DNA of 64,000 bases. Origin: Algoriphagus aestuariicola (GTDB taxonomy: Bacteria > Bacteroidota > Bacteroidia > Cytophagales > Cyclobacteriaceae). The DNA lies in contig NZ_JAFKCW010000004.1 of NCBI RefSeq assembly GCF_017254835.1, positions 525,266 to 589,265 of the forward strand. The letters run 5' to 3'. Of the stretch, positions 44,409 through 51,739 are shown in pieces. Both the position numbers and the translations under genes were made by a program. Position 1 is the first letter of the stretch. Each line of letters starts with the position of its first letter. The notes under the pieces were generated by a model, which ran no database searches, was not told the DNA's origin, and was given only the letters and a program-made list of their open reading frames with translations.

Positions 44409-45308
44409 TCAGAATATTTGCAGGGAATTGCCAGAAGGAATATGGTGTACGGGCAAGTCTGGCATGTGATCGACCAACCAGTTTTTTAAAAATTCAGAAC
44501 CGCCTTCTTCACTGGCTGAGTGGCCGATTTCTATCATGGAAAGTTTCATCCCGATCTCGTTTGCAGCGCGCACATATTCGGGAGTTTCCCACTCGTTGGA
44601 TTCACCACAGACTAACACATCCGGCCGATGTTCCATGATTCGGGTGATTTGCATTCGACCGCCGACCGCACCGGGCAGGAGTAGCACTTTGGAACAGACT
44701 TGGTCAAGGTCTCCGACAAAGCGCATGGCTGGTACATTCATGCGCGATTTGATATGGTGAATCATATCTCGAAGTCTCACCTTCGGAACGTTAAGAATCG
44801 GGCTTTTTTGTACGTAGTAGTCATTCCATCCAAGCTCTGCTACTACGCCGATCCTCACTCCGTCATCCTGCATTCGATGTACGTAGTCGTGGTTTCTCCA
44901 AAGCGTAATTCCGTTTCTTTCCATGAGATCATACTTAGCCCTGAATACAGGATCCTCCTGTAGGTAGTCCGTCTCATCCTGTCCAGAAAAGAACGTGGGC
45001 TCGTGGGGAATGATTAGGTTCGCTTTAAGCTCGATGGCTTTCTGGATGATCTCCAGGGTAGTAAACATCGTGGTGACCACGCCGGTCACGACCGTGTCTC
45101 GTGAGCCAACCTTGATCGTGTCTACAGTTCGTTCAAAGGGAGCATTGGGAACTTCTGAAACGAACGCATCGATGATTTCACCAACTGTCCAGGTTTTCTG
45201 TACTGATATGCCAAAAGAGGGAAACGGGTTGTTAACCAGTCCGGCTCCTGCTAGAGCAGCCGATTTGAGGAGGAATTCCCGGCGGCTAGTTTGGGTATTG
45301 GGTATCAT
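44409..45308 (-). CDS. Nif3-like dinuclear-metal protein with a twin-arginine leader
   Basis: A Nif3/DUF34-family protein of 299 residues from the chosen ATG; an earlier start would run into the upstream gene. Nif3 proteins bind two metals and some have GTP-cyclohydrolase-I-like activity; most are cytoplasmic. Metal motifs here are LIIPHEPTFF, WRNHDYVHR, and toward the C-terminus VLVCGESNEWETPEYV and MIEIGHSASEEGG. Unusually, the N-terminus is a textbook Tat leader (SRREFLLKSAALAGAG), so the folded metalloprotein is predicted to be exported. It lies 31 bases after a lipoprotein gene on the same strand. Confidence 0.87.
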   Translation of the reverse strand: MIPNTQTSRREFLLKSAALAGAGLVNNPFPSFGISVQKTWTVGEIIDAFVSEVPNAPFERTVDTIKVGSRDTVVTGVVTTMFTTLEIIQKAIELKANLIIPHEPTFFSGQDETDYLQEDPVFRAKYDLMERNGITLWRNHDYVHRMQDDGVRIGVVAELGWNDYYVQKSPILNVPKVRLRDMIHHIKSRMNVPAMRFVGDLDQVCSKVLLLPGAVGGRMQITRIMEHRPDVLVCGESNEWETPEYVRAANEIGMKLSMIEIGHSASEEGGSEFLKNWLVDHMPDLPVHHIPSGNSLQIF

Positions 45309-45339
45309 AGGTATGAGTGCTGTGAAAAAATGACTTTTG

Positions 45340-45999
45340 CTATTCCACTTTGATATTAGATATCCAAAGCGTACGTTTCCCGTCGGCATTGAAATGCTCG
45401 GTGGCGAATTTCAACGGCCCATGGGATTCTACAGTTTCCCAAGTGACAGGTCTGCCCTCGGGGCCGTTGCCCCTTCTAAATACCCATTCGACGATCATCA
45501 GGTTTTCATCCAAGTAGAGATCATAGGCATCTCCTGGCGTATAGCCCATGCCCGCAGATTTTGGTTCACCGGATTGATAGATTATCGTCAGCTTGGTGGA
45601 GGGGATCCCTTTGATGGGTGAGCTTGCATTTTCAGTCGTTTCAAAGGTATAGCCAGTATCCCAAGCAAGTTGGAAAGGCATCATTGCCCAGTACTTGTCA
45701 TTGATGAAGCCACCATCCTGCTTTGGCAAAGAGTCTGCGGTCAGGCTGTAGGTGAAGGTGGTATCAGGACCGGAATAATAGACTGTGCTGTCCTTGATAT
45801 GCCATTTCCAGTCCCTTGAGAGTACATTGACTGAATCCCGCTGTACATTCCACGTGTAGGCGATCGAATTGACTTGGTCAAAATTCTCGATTCCATAGGC
45901 TTTGGCTACTTGAAAAGGAAGGGTGTCGGGCATTTCCTGTTTTTGCTCGCAAGCTGCCACTGTTCCGGCAATAGCGAGTATAAAAAGAAGATTTTTCAT
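45340..45999 (-). CDS. Hypothetical lipoprotein (about 220 residues)
   Basis: A lipoprotein with lipobox AAC (Cys17) followed by EQKQEM. The mature protein is beta-rich, with aromatic-heavy segments (SIAYTWNVQRDSVNV, WKWHIKDSTVYYSG, NDKYWAMMPFQLAWDTGY) and an ending IVEWVFRRGNG...LWISNIKVE. It resembles secreted proteins of Bacteroidota that fold as LolA-like or lipocalin-like shells binding hydrophobic or small ligands, but I do not recognise a named family. It precedes the Tat-exported Nif3-like gene, and the two may form a unit. Confidence 0.7.
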   Translation of the reverse strand: MKNLLFILAIAGTVAACEQKQEMPDTLPFQVAKAYGIENFDQVNSIAYTWNVQRDSVNVLSRDWKWHIKDSTVYYSGPDTTFTYSLTADSLPKQDGGFINDKYWAMMPFQLAWDTGYTFETTENASSPIKGIPSTKLTIIYQSGEPKSAGMGYTPGDAYDLYLDENLMIVEWVFRRGNGPEGRPVTWETVESHGPLKFATEHFNADGKRTLWISNIKVE

Positions 46000-46188
46000 G
46001 GGCGGCTTTATTTTGAATGGCTATTAATATGACGAGGTCTGGAATCAGCTGATTTTTAGCCTTAAATAAATATAGGAAATAGTAGCAAAGAATGAAGGCG
46101 CAAGAATAAAGTAGCCAAGCCAAATGTGGAGTAGCCATTCTCTGATTTTCTGGGCCAAGGTCGTATTCCAGACATCGGTCAAAGGGTG

Positions 46189-46869
46189 CTACACGTGCTC
46201 TTCGCGATAGGTAGGTGTCGGAAATCTGATAAAAAAGGGATTTACTTTGATCGCAAAAAGTGGGTGGATCCCACGGATATCCGGGAAAAAGTTCGGGTTA
46301 AGATCAAGCTGTTTGATTTTGGCAAGTTTTCCCCAACCTGATCCAGACAGTCTGGTGAAGTGCTTAAGCTTATTCCAAGTTTGGCAGAGTCTGAGAGGAA
46401 GAAATGCCGTCGATAAGGGGAATGATAGCCCTCCAGATTCAAAATCCGCTGAGAAGATGATGTCTCCATTTTTGGCCAGCATGATTCGATCTTGGTTGGG
46501 TGTTGCATCCCAGGCGATTTCGACATTTTCTGCCGGAATTCCCCAATTGCTTCGGAGGTTTTGGGTGCTGACTTCTTTTTCGGAAAAACACCTGGTTACC
46601 GCCTGTTTTCTCGATTTTCTGAATTTCCCCGGAATGAAAATAACCTGATGAAATGGACCTACCGGACTTTCGCTATAGTTTGCCAAAAGCAGCATGCCCA
46701 AACCGCCTTTGAATTTTCCTTTCAGGTGTTTGGGAAGGTTTCCGTAGGTTTCCACCCATTCCCGTTTGAACTTATATACCAACAAAATACCCACTCCTTT
46801 GAGCCTCCAAGGCGCTGGGCTTTTTAGCACGTATTTTTTGTCCAATATGAGAGAGTGGTTTTCAGGCAT
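46189..46869 (-). CDS. Acetoacetate-decarboxylase-fold (ADC-like) protein
   Basis: A 226-residue protein from the ATG that overlaps the upstream dehydrogenase stop by 8 bases (ATGCCTGA); an earlier frame start would lie wholly inside that gene. The pattern PAPWRLKGVGILLVYKF, then SPVGPFHQVIFIPGKF and EVSTQNLRSNWGIPAENVEI, follows the ADC beta-barrel family. The Schiff-base Lys of true acetoacetate decarboxylases is not evident at the expected place, so decarboxylation is doubtful. Translational coupling to an SDR and proximity to a sugar-acid dehydratase suggest it acts in the same pathway or on its product. Confidence 0.68.
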   Translation of the reverse strand: MPENHSLILDKKYVLKSPAPWRLKGVGILLVYKFKREWVETYGNLPKHLKGKFKGGLGMLLLANYSESPVGPFHQVIFIPGKFRKSRKQAVTRCFSEKEVSTQNLRSNWGIPAENVEIAWDATPNQDRIMLAKNGDIIFSADFESGGLSFPLSTAFLPLRLCQTWNKLKHFTRLSGSGWGKLAKIKQLDLNPNFFPDIRGIHPLFAIKVNPFFIRFPTPTYREEHV

Positions 46870-47623
46870 AGGGAGAAGGGCTGATGGAGGTCCAGCCCCC
46901 GTCCACGACGAGGGTTTGGCCGGTGATGTGACGCGCCCCATCCGAGAGCAAAAAAACCGCCGCCGCCGCGATATCAGTGGTGCTTGCAGGTCGGCCAAGG
47001 GGGGTTAGCTTTGACCAGGTGCCGATATAGTTTGGATCCGAAGTGGTCCTTTCGGTCATCGTCGCACCGGGTGCCACGGTGTTGATTCGGATTCCAAAAG
47101 GAGCTAGCTCGAGAACCAAGTTTTTGGCCAGCATTTCTACGGCTGCCTTACTCATGGCGTAGGCCGCAAGATTTTCGTGGCTTTGATGCGCAGTGACCGA
47201 GGAAGTCAGAAGGATCGAGCCCCCATCCGGCTGCCTTTTCATTATTCTGGCCGCCGCTTGGGTCAAAAAGAATGTGCCTGCCTGATTGATTCGGACAACT
47301 TCGAAAAAGTCTTCCCGGCTATAGTCTAAAAAATTGCCAAAAAGTGTAATCCCTGCGTTAGCCACCACCTGATCGATGTGCCCGAAGTGACGCATCGCCA
47401 TCTCCACCATTTCCGAAATGACTTCTTCTGATGCCGAGTCCCCTGCGCAACCGAACACGGAACCTTTCCCTGCCCCGCTCAGCGAAGCCACTGCCTCCTC
47501 GGTGAGGCCTTGTTCGAGATCGTTTAGAATCACATGAGAACCCGTTTCCAGCAAGCTCCGGGCGATTTCAAGTCCGATTCCCTGTCCGGCGCCGGTGATG
47601 AGGGCCACTTTCTGATTTTTCAT
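46862..47623 (-). CDS. Short-chain dehydrogenase/reductase
   Basis: An NAD(P)-dependent oxidoreductase of the classical SDR family, 253 residues. The cofactor motif is TGAGQGIG at residues 11-18, VVANAGI is the NAG motif, and the active site is Ser in LLTSSVTAH with Tyr and Lys in YAMSK. VAPGATMTERTT is the usual substrate-loop start and the C-terminus is TLVVDGGW. An Asp after the second strand (LNDLEQG) favours NAD+. It follows the sugar-acid dehydratase by 74 bases and overlaps the ADC-like gene, so it probably oxidises or reduces an intermediate of the aldonate pathway. Confidence 0.93.
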   Translation of the reverse strand: MKNQKVALITGAGQGIGLEIARSLLETGSHVILNDLEQGLTEEAVASLSGAGKGSVFGCAGDSASEEVISEMVEMAMRHFGHIDQVVANAGITLFGNFLDYSREDFFEVVRINQAGTFFLTQAAARIMKRQPDGGSILLTSSVTAHQSHENLAAYAMSKAAVEMLAKNLVLELAPFGIRINTVAPGATMTERTTSDPNYIGTWSKLTPLGRPASTTDIAAAAVFLLSDGARHITGQTLVVDGGWTSISPSPYA

Positions 47624-47638
47624 AGTGAGTAGGTGTAT

Positions 47639-47667
47639 CCCCTCCCGGAAATTAGCCCTTGGAGGGG
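47639..47667 (-). promoter_or_regulatory. Hairpin in the dehydratase-SDR intercistronic gap
   Basis: CCCCTCC pairs with GGAGGGG over seven base pairs with a 15-base loop. It lies about 15 bases before the SDR start codon and could affect its translation or the processing of the mRNA. No T run follows on the transcribed strand, so it is probably not a terminator. Confidence 0.4.
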
Positions 47668-47697
47668 TGCTACGGCAAGCTTATACTTTTTTTTCAA

Positions 47698-49416
47698 TTA
47701 GTGTGAATCCCGCTTTACCTCCGATCCGGAGCTTCCTTGCAGAAAGTCGAAATCAACTCCCTCATGGGCTTGGTTTACCTTGTCAAGAAATAGATTGACA
47801 TAACCTCTTTCGTAAGGCAATCGAGTTGGCACAAATTCTTTTCTCCTTTTTTCAAACTCCTCTTCTGAGATCAGAAGATTGAGGCTGCGATTTGGGACAT
47901 CGAGGGATATCATATCTCCGTTTTGGACAAAGGCAAGCGGACCACCGATGGCAGATTCCGGGGACACGTGCAGCACGACGGTTCCAAATCCCGTTCCGCT
48001 CATACGCCCATCTGAGATTCGGATCATGTCTTTGAAGCCTTTTTCCAGTACCTTTTTAGGAAGTCCCATATTGCCGACCTCCGGCATTCCTGGGTAGCCC
48101 TTTGGGCCGACGTTTTTCATCACCATGACGCACGTTTCGTCGATATCGAGATCCGGATCATCCACTTTTGCCTTGTAGTCGTCGATATTTTCGAAGACCA
48201 CCGCTCGTCCGGTATGCACAAGTAGTTCTGGAGTAGCGGCAGAAGGTTTCAGCACTGCTCCATTTGGGCAAAGATTTCCCTTCAGCACGGCAATGCCGGA
48301 ATCGGGTTTAATGGGTTTCTCCAGAGTTCCGATCAGGTTTCTGTCCCAGCATTCTGCCTTGGAAATGTTTTCGCCAATGGTTTTGCCATTAACAGTGAGG
48401 GCATCCGTGTGGAGGTGTTTTTCGATTTCGCGCATGACGGCAGGCAGCCCGCCAGCATAGAAGAGGTCTTCGACCCAATGTTCTCCCGAGGGCTGGACGT
48501 TGGCGATGAGAGGGATTTTTGATGAAAAATAATCGAAATCGGTCAGGTCCAATTCAACTCCGATTCGCTTGGCTATCGCTGTCAGATGGAGAATGAAATT
48601 AGTCGAGCCTCCAACAGCTGCATTGACCATGATGGAGTTTTCAAAGGCCTTTCGGGTCAGGATCTTGCTCATCTTTAGGTCTTCCTTCACCATTTCCACG
48701 ATACGCATCCCGGTGAGATGGGCCAGGACCTTGCGCCGGGAATCCGCGGCGGGGATGGTGGCATTGTCCGGCAATGATAGGCCAAGCGCTTCTACCATCG
48801 CAGCCATGGTGGATGCTGTTCCCATCGGTGCGCAGTGACCCGCCGAACGTGACATTGCCGCTTCTGCTTCGATAAACTCTTCTTGGGAAAGCCTTCCCAT
48901 CTTAAAGTCCTCGGCAAATCTCCAGATGTCTGAAGTGCCTATTCTTTTCCCTTTGAATCTACCCACGAGCATGGGGCCTCCAGACAGCACCAAAGCTGGT
49001 AAGTCTACTGAGGCAGCGCCCATCACAAGGGAGGGCGTGGTCTTGTCGCAGCCGCACATGAGTACTACGCCATCCATGGGATTGGCGCGGATGCTTTCTT
49101 CCACATCCATGGACGCCAAGTTTCGGAAAAGCATCGCCGTTGGCTTGATGGAACACTCGCCCAAGGACATCACAGGAAACTCCAAGGGAAAACCGCCTGC
49201 CTCCCAAATTCCTTTTTTCAGGCATTCAGCCAGTTCCCGAAAATGTGCATTGCAAGGGGTGAGTTCGGACCAGGTATTGCAGATGCCAATGACGGGTTTG
49301 TCGCCCTCAAAAAGGTGATGGGGCAATCCTTGGTTTTTCATCCAGGATCTGTAAATAAAACCGTCTTTTCCGGTTCGGCCGTACCATTCTTGGCTACGGA
49401 GCTTTTTCTTGGTCAT
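47698..49416 (-). CDS. IlvD/Edd-family sugar-acid dehydratase (L-arabinonate-dehydratase-like)
   Basis: An iron-sulfur dehydratase of 572 residues that removes water from an aldonate to give a 2-keto-3-deoxy acid. The beginning (RSQEWYGRTGKDGFIYRSWM) and the length are those of the pentonate/hexonate branch, not of the biosynthetic IlvD. The three cysteines expected to hold the [2Fe-2S] cluster are present: Cys55 (LTPCNAHF), Cys123 in GCDKTTP and Cys195 in SAGHCAPMGT. The Lys of CDK (Lys125) would be the carbamylated metal ligand. GRMSGTGFG supplies the catalytic Ser region. It opens an operon with an SDR and an ADC-like protein, fitting an oxidative sugar pathway. The exact substrate is inferred. 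Confidence 0.92.
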   Translation of the reverse strand: MTKKKLRSQEWYGRTGKDGFIYRSWMKNQGLPHHLFEGDKPVIGICNTWSELTPCNAHFRELAECLKKGIWEAGGFPLEFPVMSLGECSIKPTAMLFRNLASMDVEESIRANPMDGVVLMCGCDKTTPSLVMGAASVDLPALVLSGGPMLVGRFKGKRIGTSDIWRFAEDFKMGRLSQEEFIEAEAAMSRSAGHCAPMGTASTMAAMVEALGLSLPDNATIPAADSRRKVLAHLTGMRIVEMVKEDLKMSKILTRKAFENSIMVNAAVGGSTNFILHLTAIAKRIGVELDLTDFDYFSSKIPLIANVQPSGEHWVEDLFYAGGLPAVMREIEKHLHTDALTVNGKTIGENISKAECWDRNLIGTLEKPIKPDSGIAVLKGNLCPNGAVLKPSAATPELLVHTGRAVVFENIDDYKAKVDDPDLDIDETCVMVMKNVGPKGYPGMPEVGNMGLPKKVLEKGFKDMIRISDGRMSGTGFGTVVLHVSPESAIGGPLAFVQNGDMISLDVPNRSLNLLISEEEFEKRRKEFVPTRLPYERGYVNLFLDKVNQAHEGVDFDFLQGSSGSEVKRDSH

Positions 49417-49666
49417 GGGTATAATGGGTTGAGCTAACTGGCTAAAAAGATAGCAAAAAAAGGGGGACGCCTGAAAAATCGGGACTATGAAAGATGAAAA
49501 GGCCCCGCTTTGTTTATCTGCAATCCTTTCAGTCTAGCGCAATTGGTGCCTTTGATTGCAAATGGATTGAGGTCAATGGCGACGCCCACAAAACCGAGTC
49601 TAGGAATAGCGTGATAAAGCCATATTGTCCTCCGTTTGGTAGCTGGCCTAAAAAGAGTAGGAATGT

Positions 49667-49699
49667 TGAAAAGAAAAAAGAGGGAGTAGCTCCCTCTTT
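49667..49699 (-). terminator. Rho-independent terminator of murA
   Basis: A perfect ten-base-pair stem, AAAGAGGGAG with CTCCCTCTTT, has a three-base loop just after the murA stop. The minus-strand reading continues into a T-rich run (TTTCTTTTC). Confidence 0.85.
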
Positions 49700-49701
49700 G
49701 T

Positions 49702-51009
49702 TTATGGCAATCGCTCGATCCTGGCGCCAAGCGCATTGAGACGCTCGTCGATGTTTTGATAGCCTCGATCAATCTGTTCAATATTATCTATCACAGAGGT
49801 GCCGCTCGCGGACATTGCCGCGATCAGGAGCGCCACCCCTGCACGGATGTCTGGGGAGGTCATCTTGATGCCGCGAAGTGGATATTTTCTATCCAAGCCA
49901 ATGACAGTGGCCCTATGTGGATCGCAGAGAATAATCTGCGCACCCATGTCGATCAGCTTGTCCACGAAGAAGAGGCGCGATTCGAACATTTTTTGGTGAA
50001 CGAGCACCGTGCCTTTAGCCTGTGTCGCTGTCACCAAGATGATGGAGAGCAGGTCAGGCGTAAATCCTGGCCAGATCTGATCAGCCACGGTGAGGATAGA
50101 TCCGTCGATGAAGGTCTCGATCTCGTAGTGTTTTTGTGCGGGGATGTGTATATCATCTCCGCGAAACTCCAGCTGTATGCCCATCCTGCGGAAAGTTTCC
50201 GGGATGATGCCCAAGCGGTGAATCTGGCAGTCCTTGATGGTGATCTCCGATCCTGTCATGGCAGCCATGCCGATAAAAGATCCGATTTCGATCATGTCAG
50301 GCAACATCGTGTGTTCCGTACCCCCGAGTGCTTTGACGCCGTCGATTGTCAGCAGGTTGGAGCCGACTCCGGTGATCTTTGCCCCCATCCGGTTGAGCAT
50401 ATCGCAGAGTTGCTGGAGGTAGGGTTCGCAAGCAGCATTGTAGATGGTTGTTTTCCCTTCTGCCAGTACGGCCGCCATCACAATATTGGCGGTGCCGGTG
50501 ACCGAAGCTTCGTCCAAAAGCATGTAAGTGCCTTTTAGATTTTTGCCATCGATGTGGAAAATCTCGTTTTCGGCATCATAGTGAAATTGGGCACCGAGTT
50601 TTTGGAAGCCGAAAAAATGCGTGTCCATCCTGCGGCGTCCGATTTTGTCGCCTCCGGGCTTGGAGAGCTTGCCCTTCCCAAATCTTGCCAAAAGCGGCCC
50701 CAGGATCATGACCGAGCCCCTGAGTGCGGAGGCTTTCTGAAGAAAGTCATCCGTTTCGAGGTAGTCGAGATTGACCTCGTCAGCCTGGAATGAATAAGAC
50801 TCCGGTCCGAGCTTCTGGATTTTTACCCCCATATCGGACAGCAGCTCGATAAGCTTGTTGACGTCGCGGATATTTGGGATTTTGTGGATTGTGACTTTTT
50901 CAGGCGTGAGGAGTACGGCGCAGAGAATCTGAAGTGCTTCGTTTTTGGCTCCTTGGGGGACAATTTCGCCTTTGAGTTGGGTGCCCCCGGTGACACGAAA
51001 AGATGCCAT
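49702..51009 (-). CDS. murA: UDP-N-acetylglucosamine 1-carboxyvinyltransferase (MurA)
   Basis: First committed enzyme of peptidoglycan synthesis: it adds enolpyruvate from PEP to UDP-GlcNAc in the cytoplasm. The two-lobed EPT fold starts with KGEIVPQGAKNEALQILC, with Lys22-Asn23 as the substrate contact, and ALRGSVMILGPLLARFGKG is the conserved loop. The active-site loop reads SKPGGDKIGRRRMD. Position 121 is Asp (codon GAC) where most MurA enzymes have the Cys that fosfomycin alkylates. RGYQNIDERLNALGA is the C-terminal signature. Length 435 is normal. It overlaps DUF4290 by one base (TAATG), the usual pairing in Bacteroidota. Confidence 0.97.
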   Translation of the reverse strand: MASFRVTGGTQLKGEIVPQGAKNEALQILCAVLLTPEKVTIHKIPNIRDVNKLIELLSDMGVKIQKLGPESYSFQADEVNLDYLETDDFLQKASALRGSVMILGPLLARFGKGKLSKPGGDKIGRRRMDTHFFGFQKLGAQFHYDAENEIFHIDGKNLKGTYMLLDEASVTGTANIVMAAVLAEGKTTIYNAACEPYLQQLCDMLNRMGAKITGVGSNLLTIDGVKALGGTEHTMLPDMIEIGSFIGMAAMTGSEITIKDCQIHRLGIIPETFRRMGIQLEFRGDDIHIPAQKHYEIETFIDGSILTVADQIWPGFTPDLLSIILVTATQAKGTVLVHQKMFESRLFFVDKLIDMGAQIILCDPHRATVIGLDRKYPLRGIKMTSPDIRAGVALLIAAMSASGTSVIDNIEQIDRGYQNIDERLNALGARIERLP

Positions 51010-51674
51010 TAATTTCTGCGTTTTTTATTGTGTCCGTTTCGGTGATTCTTTTTGTGTTGGTTTTGGCGCTTGTTTTTTTGGCCGTGCTCTTCCTCCACAT
51101 GGGGGATTTTGAAGTCTCTTCTGGTGTTGGACTCAAAGAGGGCATTTTCCCTCACCTTCTCCAGGTCGATGTGGAGTTTGCCTTTGGAGAGCGTCTTGAT
51201 GTCGTCGAGGATGATGCCGTCGTCGAAGTTGTCCCGGTTCCAGGTGGAGTGAAAACTTCGCATCAGCTGCCCGATGTAGATGATGGCGGATTCCTGATCT
51301 TCGTCGTTTTCGATCTCAATGGCCTTTTCGATCAGTTTTTCGATGTTTCGGCCATAGTGTTTGAATTTCACTTCGCCTTTAGGGTACCCTACTGGCAGGG
51401 GTTTTTTTCCCAGGAGCTCTTTTTCCGGCATGGGAAAGGGGCCGTCCACATCGAGTTTGAAATCAGACATGATGTAAATGTCGTCCCATAGCTTTTGGTC
51501 GCTCTCCTGCTTTACGGAGGGGTTGAGTTGCTTGATGATCTCAATGACGGTGTAGGCACTTTGGGTGCGCTTCTCACGGTCTTCAAGGCCCGTGACATGA
51601 TCGACCAGGCGTTGAATGTTTTTGCCGTATTCTTTCAAGATAAGTTGTTGTTTTTCAGGTTCGGTGTGCTCCAT
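51009..51674 (-). CDS. DUF4290-family protein
   Basis: A cytoplasmic helical protein of 221 residues belonging to DUF4290, found almost only in Bacteroidota and usually next to murA. Features are ILKEYGKNIQRLVDHVTGLEDREKRTQSA (in part), IYIMSDFKLDVDGPFPMP, and FKHYGRNIEKLIEKAIE, which repeats the first YGxNIxxL motif. The C-terminal 30 residues are a basic, disordered tail rich in Lys, Asn, His and Arg, perhaps nucleic-acid-binding. Its stop overlaps the murA start, so the two are coupled. Function unknown; the context suggests a link to the cell wall. Confidence 0.92.
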   Translation of the reverse strand: MEHTEPEKQQLILKEYGKNIQRLVDHVTGLEDREKRTQSAYTVIEIIKQLNPSVKQESDQKLWDDIYIMSDFKLDVDGPFPMPEKELLGKKPLPVGYPKGEVKFKHYGRNIEKLIEKAIEIENDEDQESAIIYIGQLMRSFHSTWNRDNFDDGIILDDIKTLSKGKLHIDLEKVRENALFESNTRRDFKIPHVEEEHGQKNKRQNQHKKNHRNGHNKKRRN

Positions 51675-51739
51675 GTTGCTTCCCGTTTATTGCCTTCAAA
51701 AGGTAACAAAAAATCACCAAAGGACAGGGAAGCAGGTGA

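Noticed and set aside
46870-46998. Longer start for the ADC-like gene, 43 codons upstream
   Set aside because: The extension lies inside the SDR gene in another frame; the ATG overlapping the SDR stop by eight bases is the better start.
49756-50538. 260-codon open frame antisense to murA
   Set aside because: murA is unmistakable on the other strand; the antisense translation has no recognisable domain.
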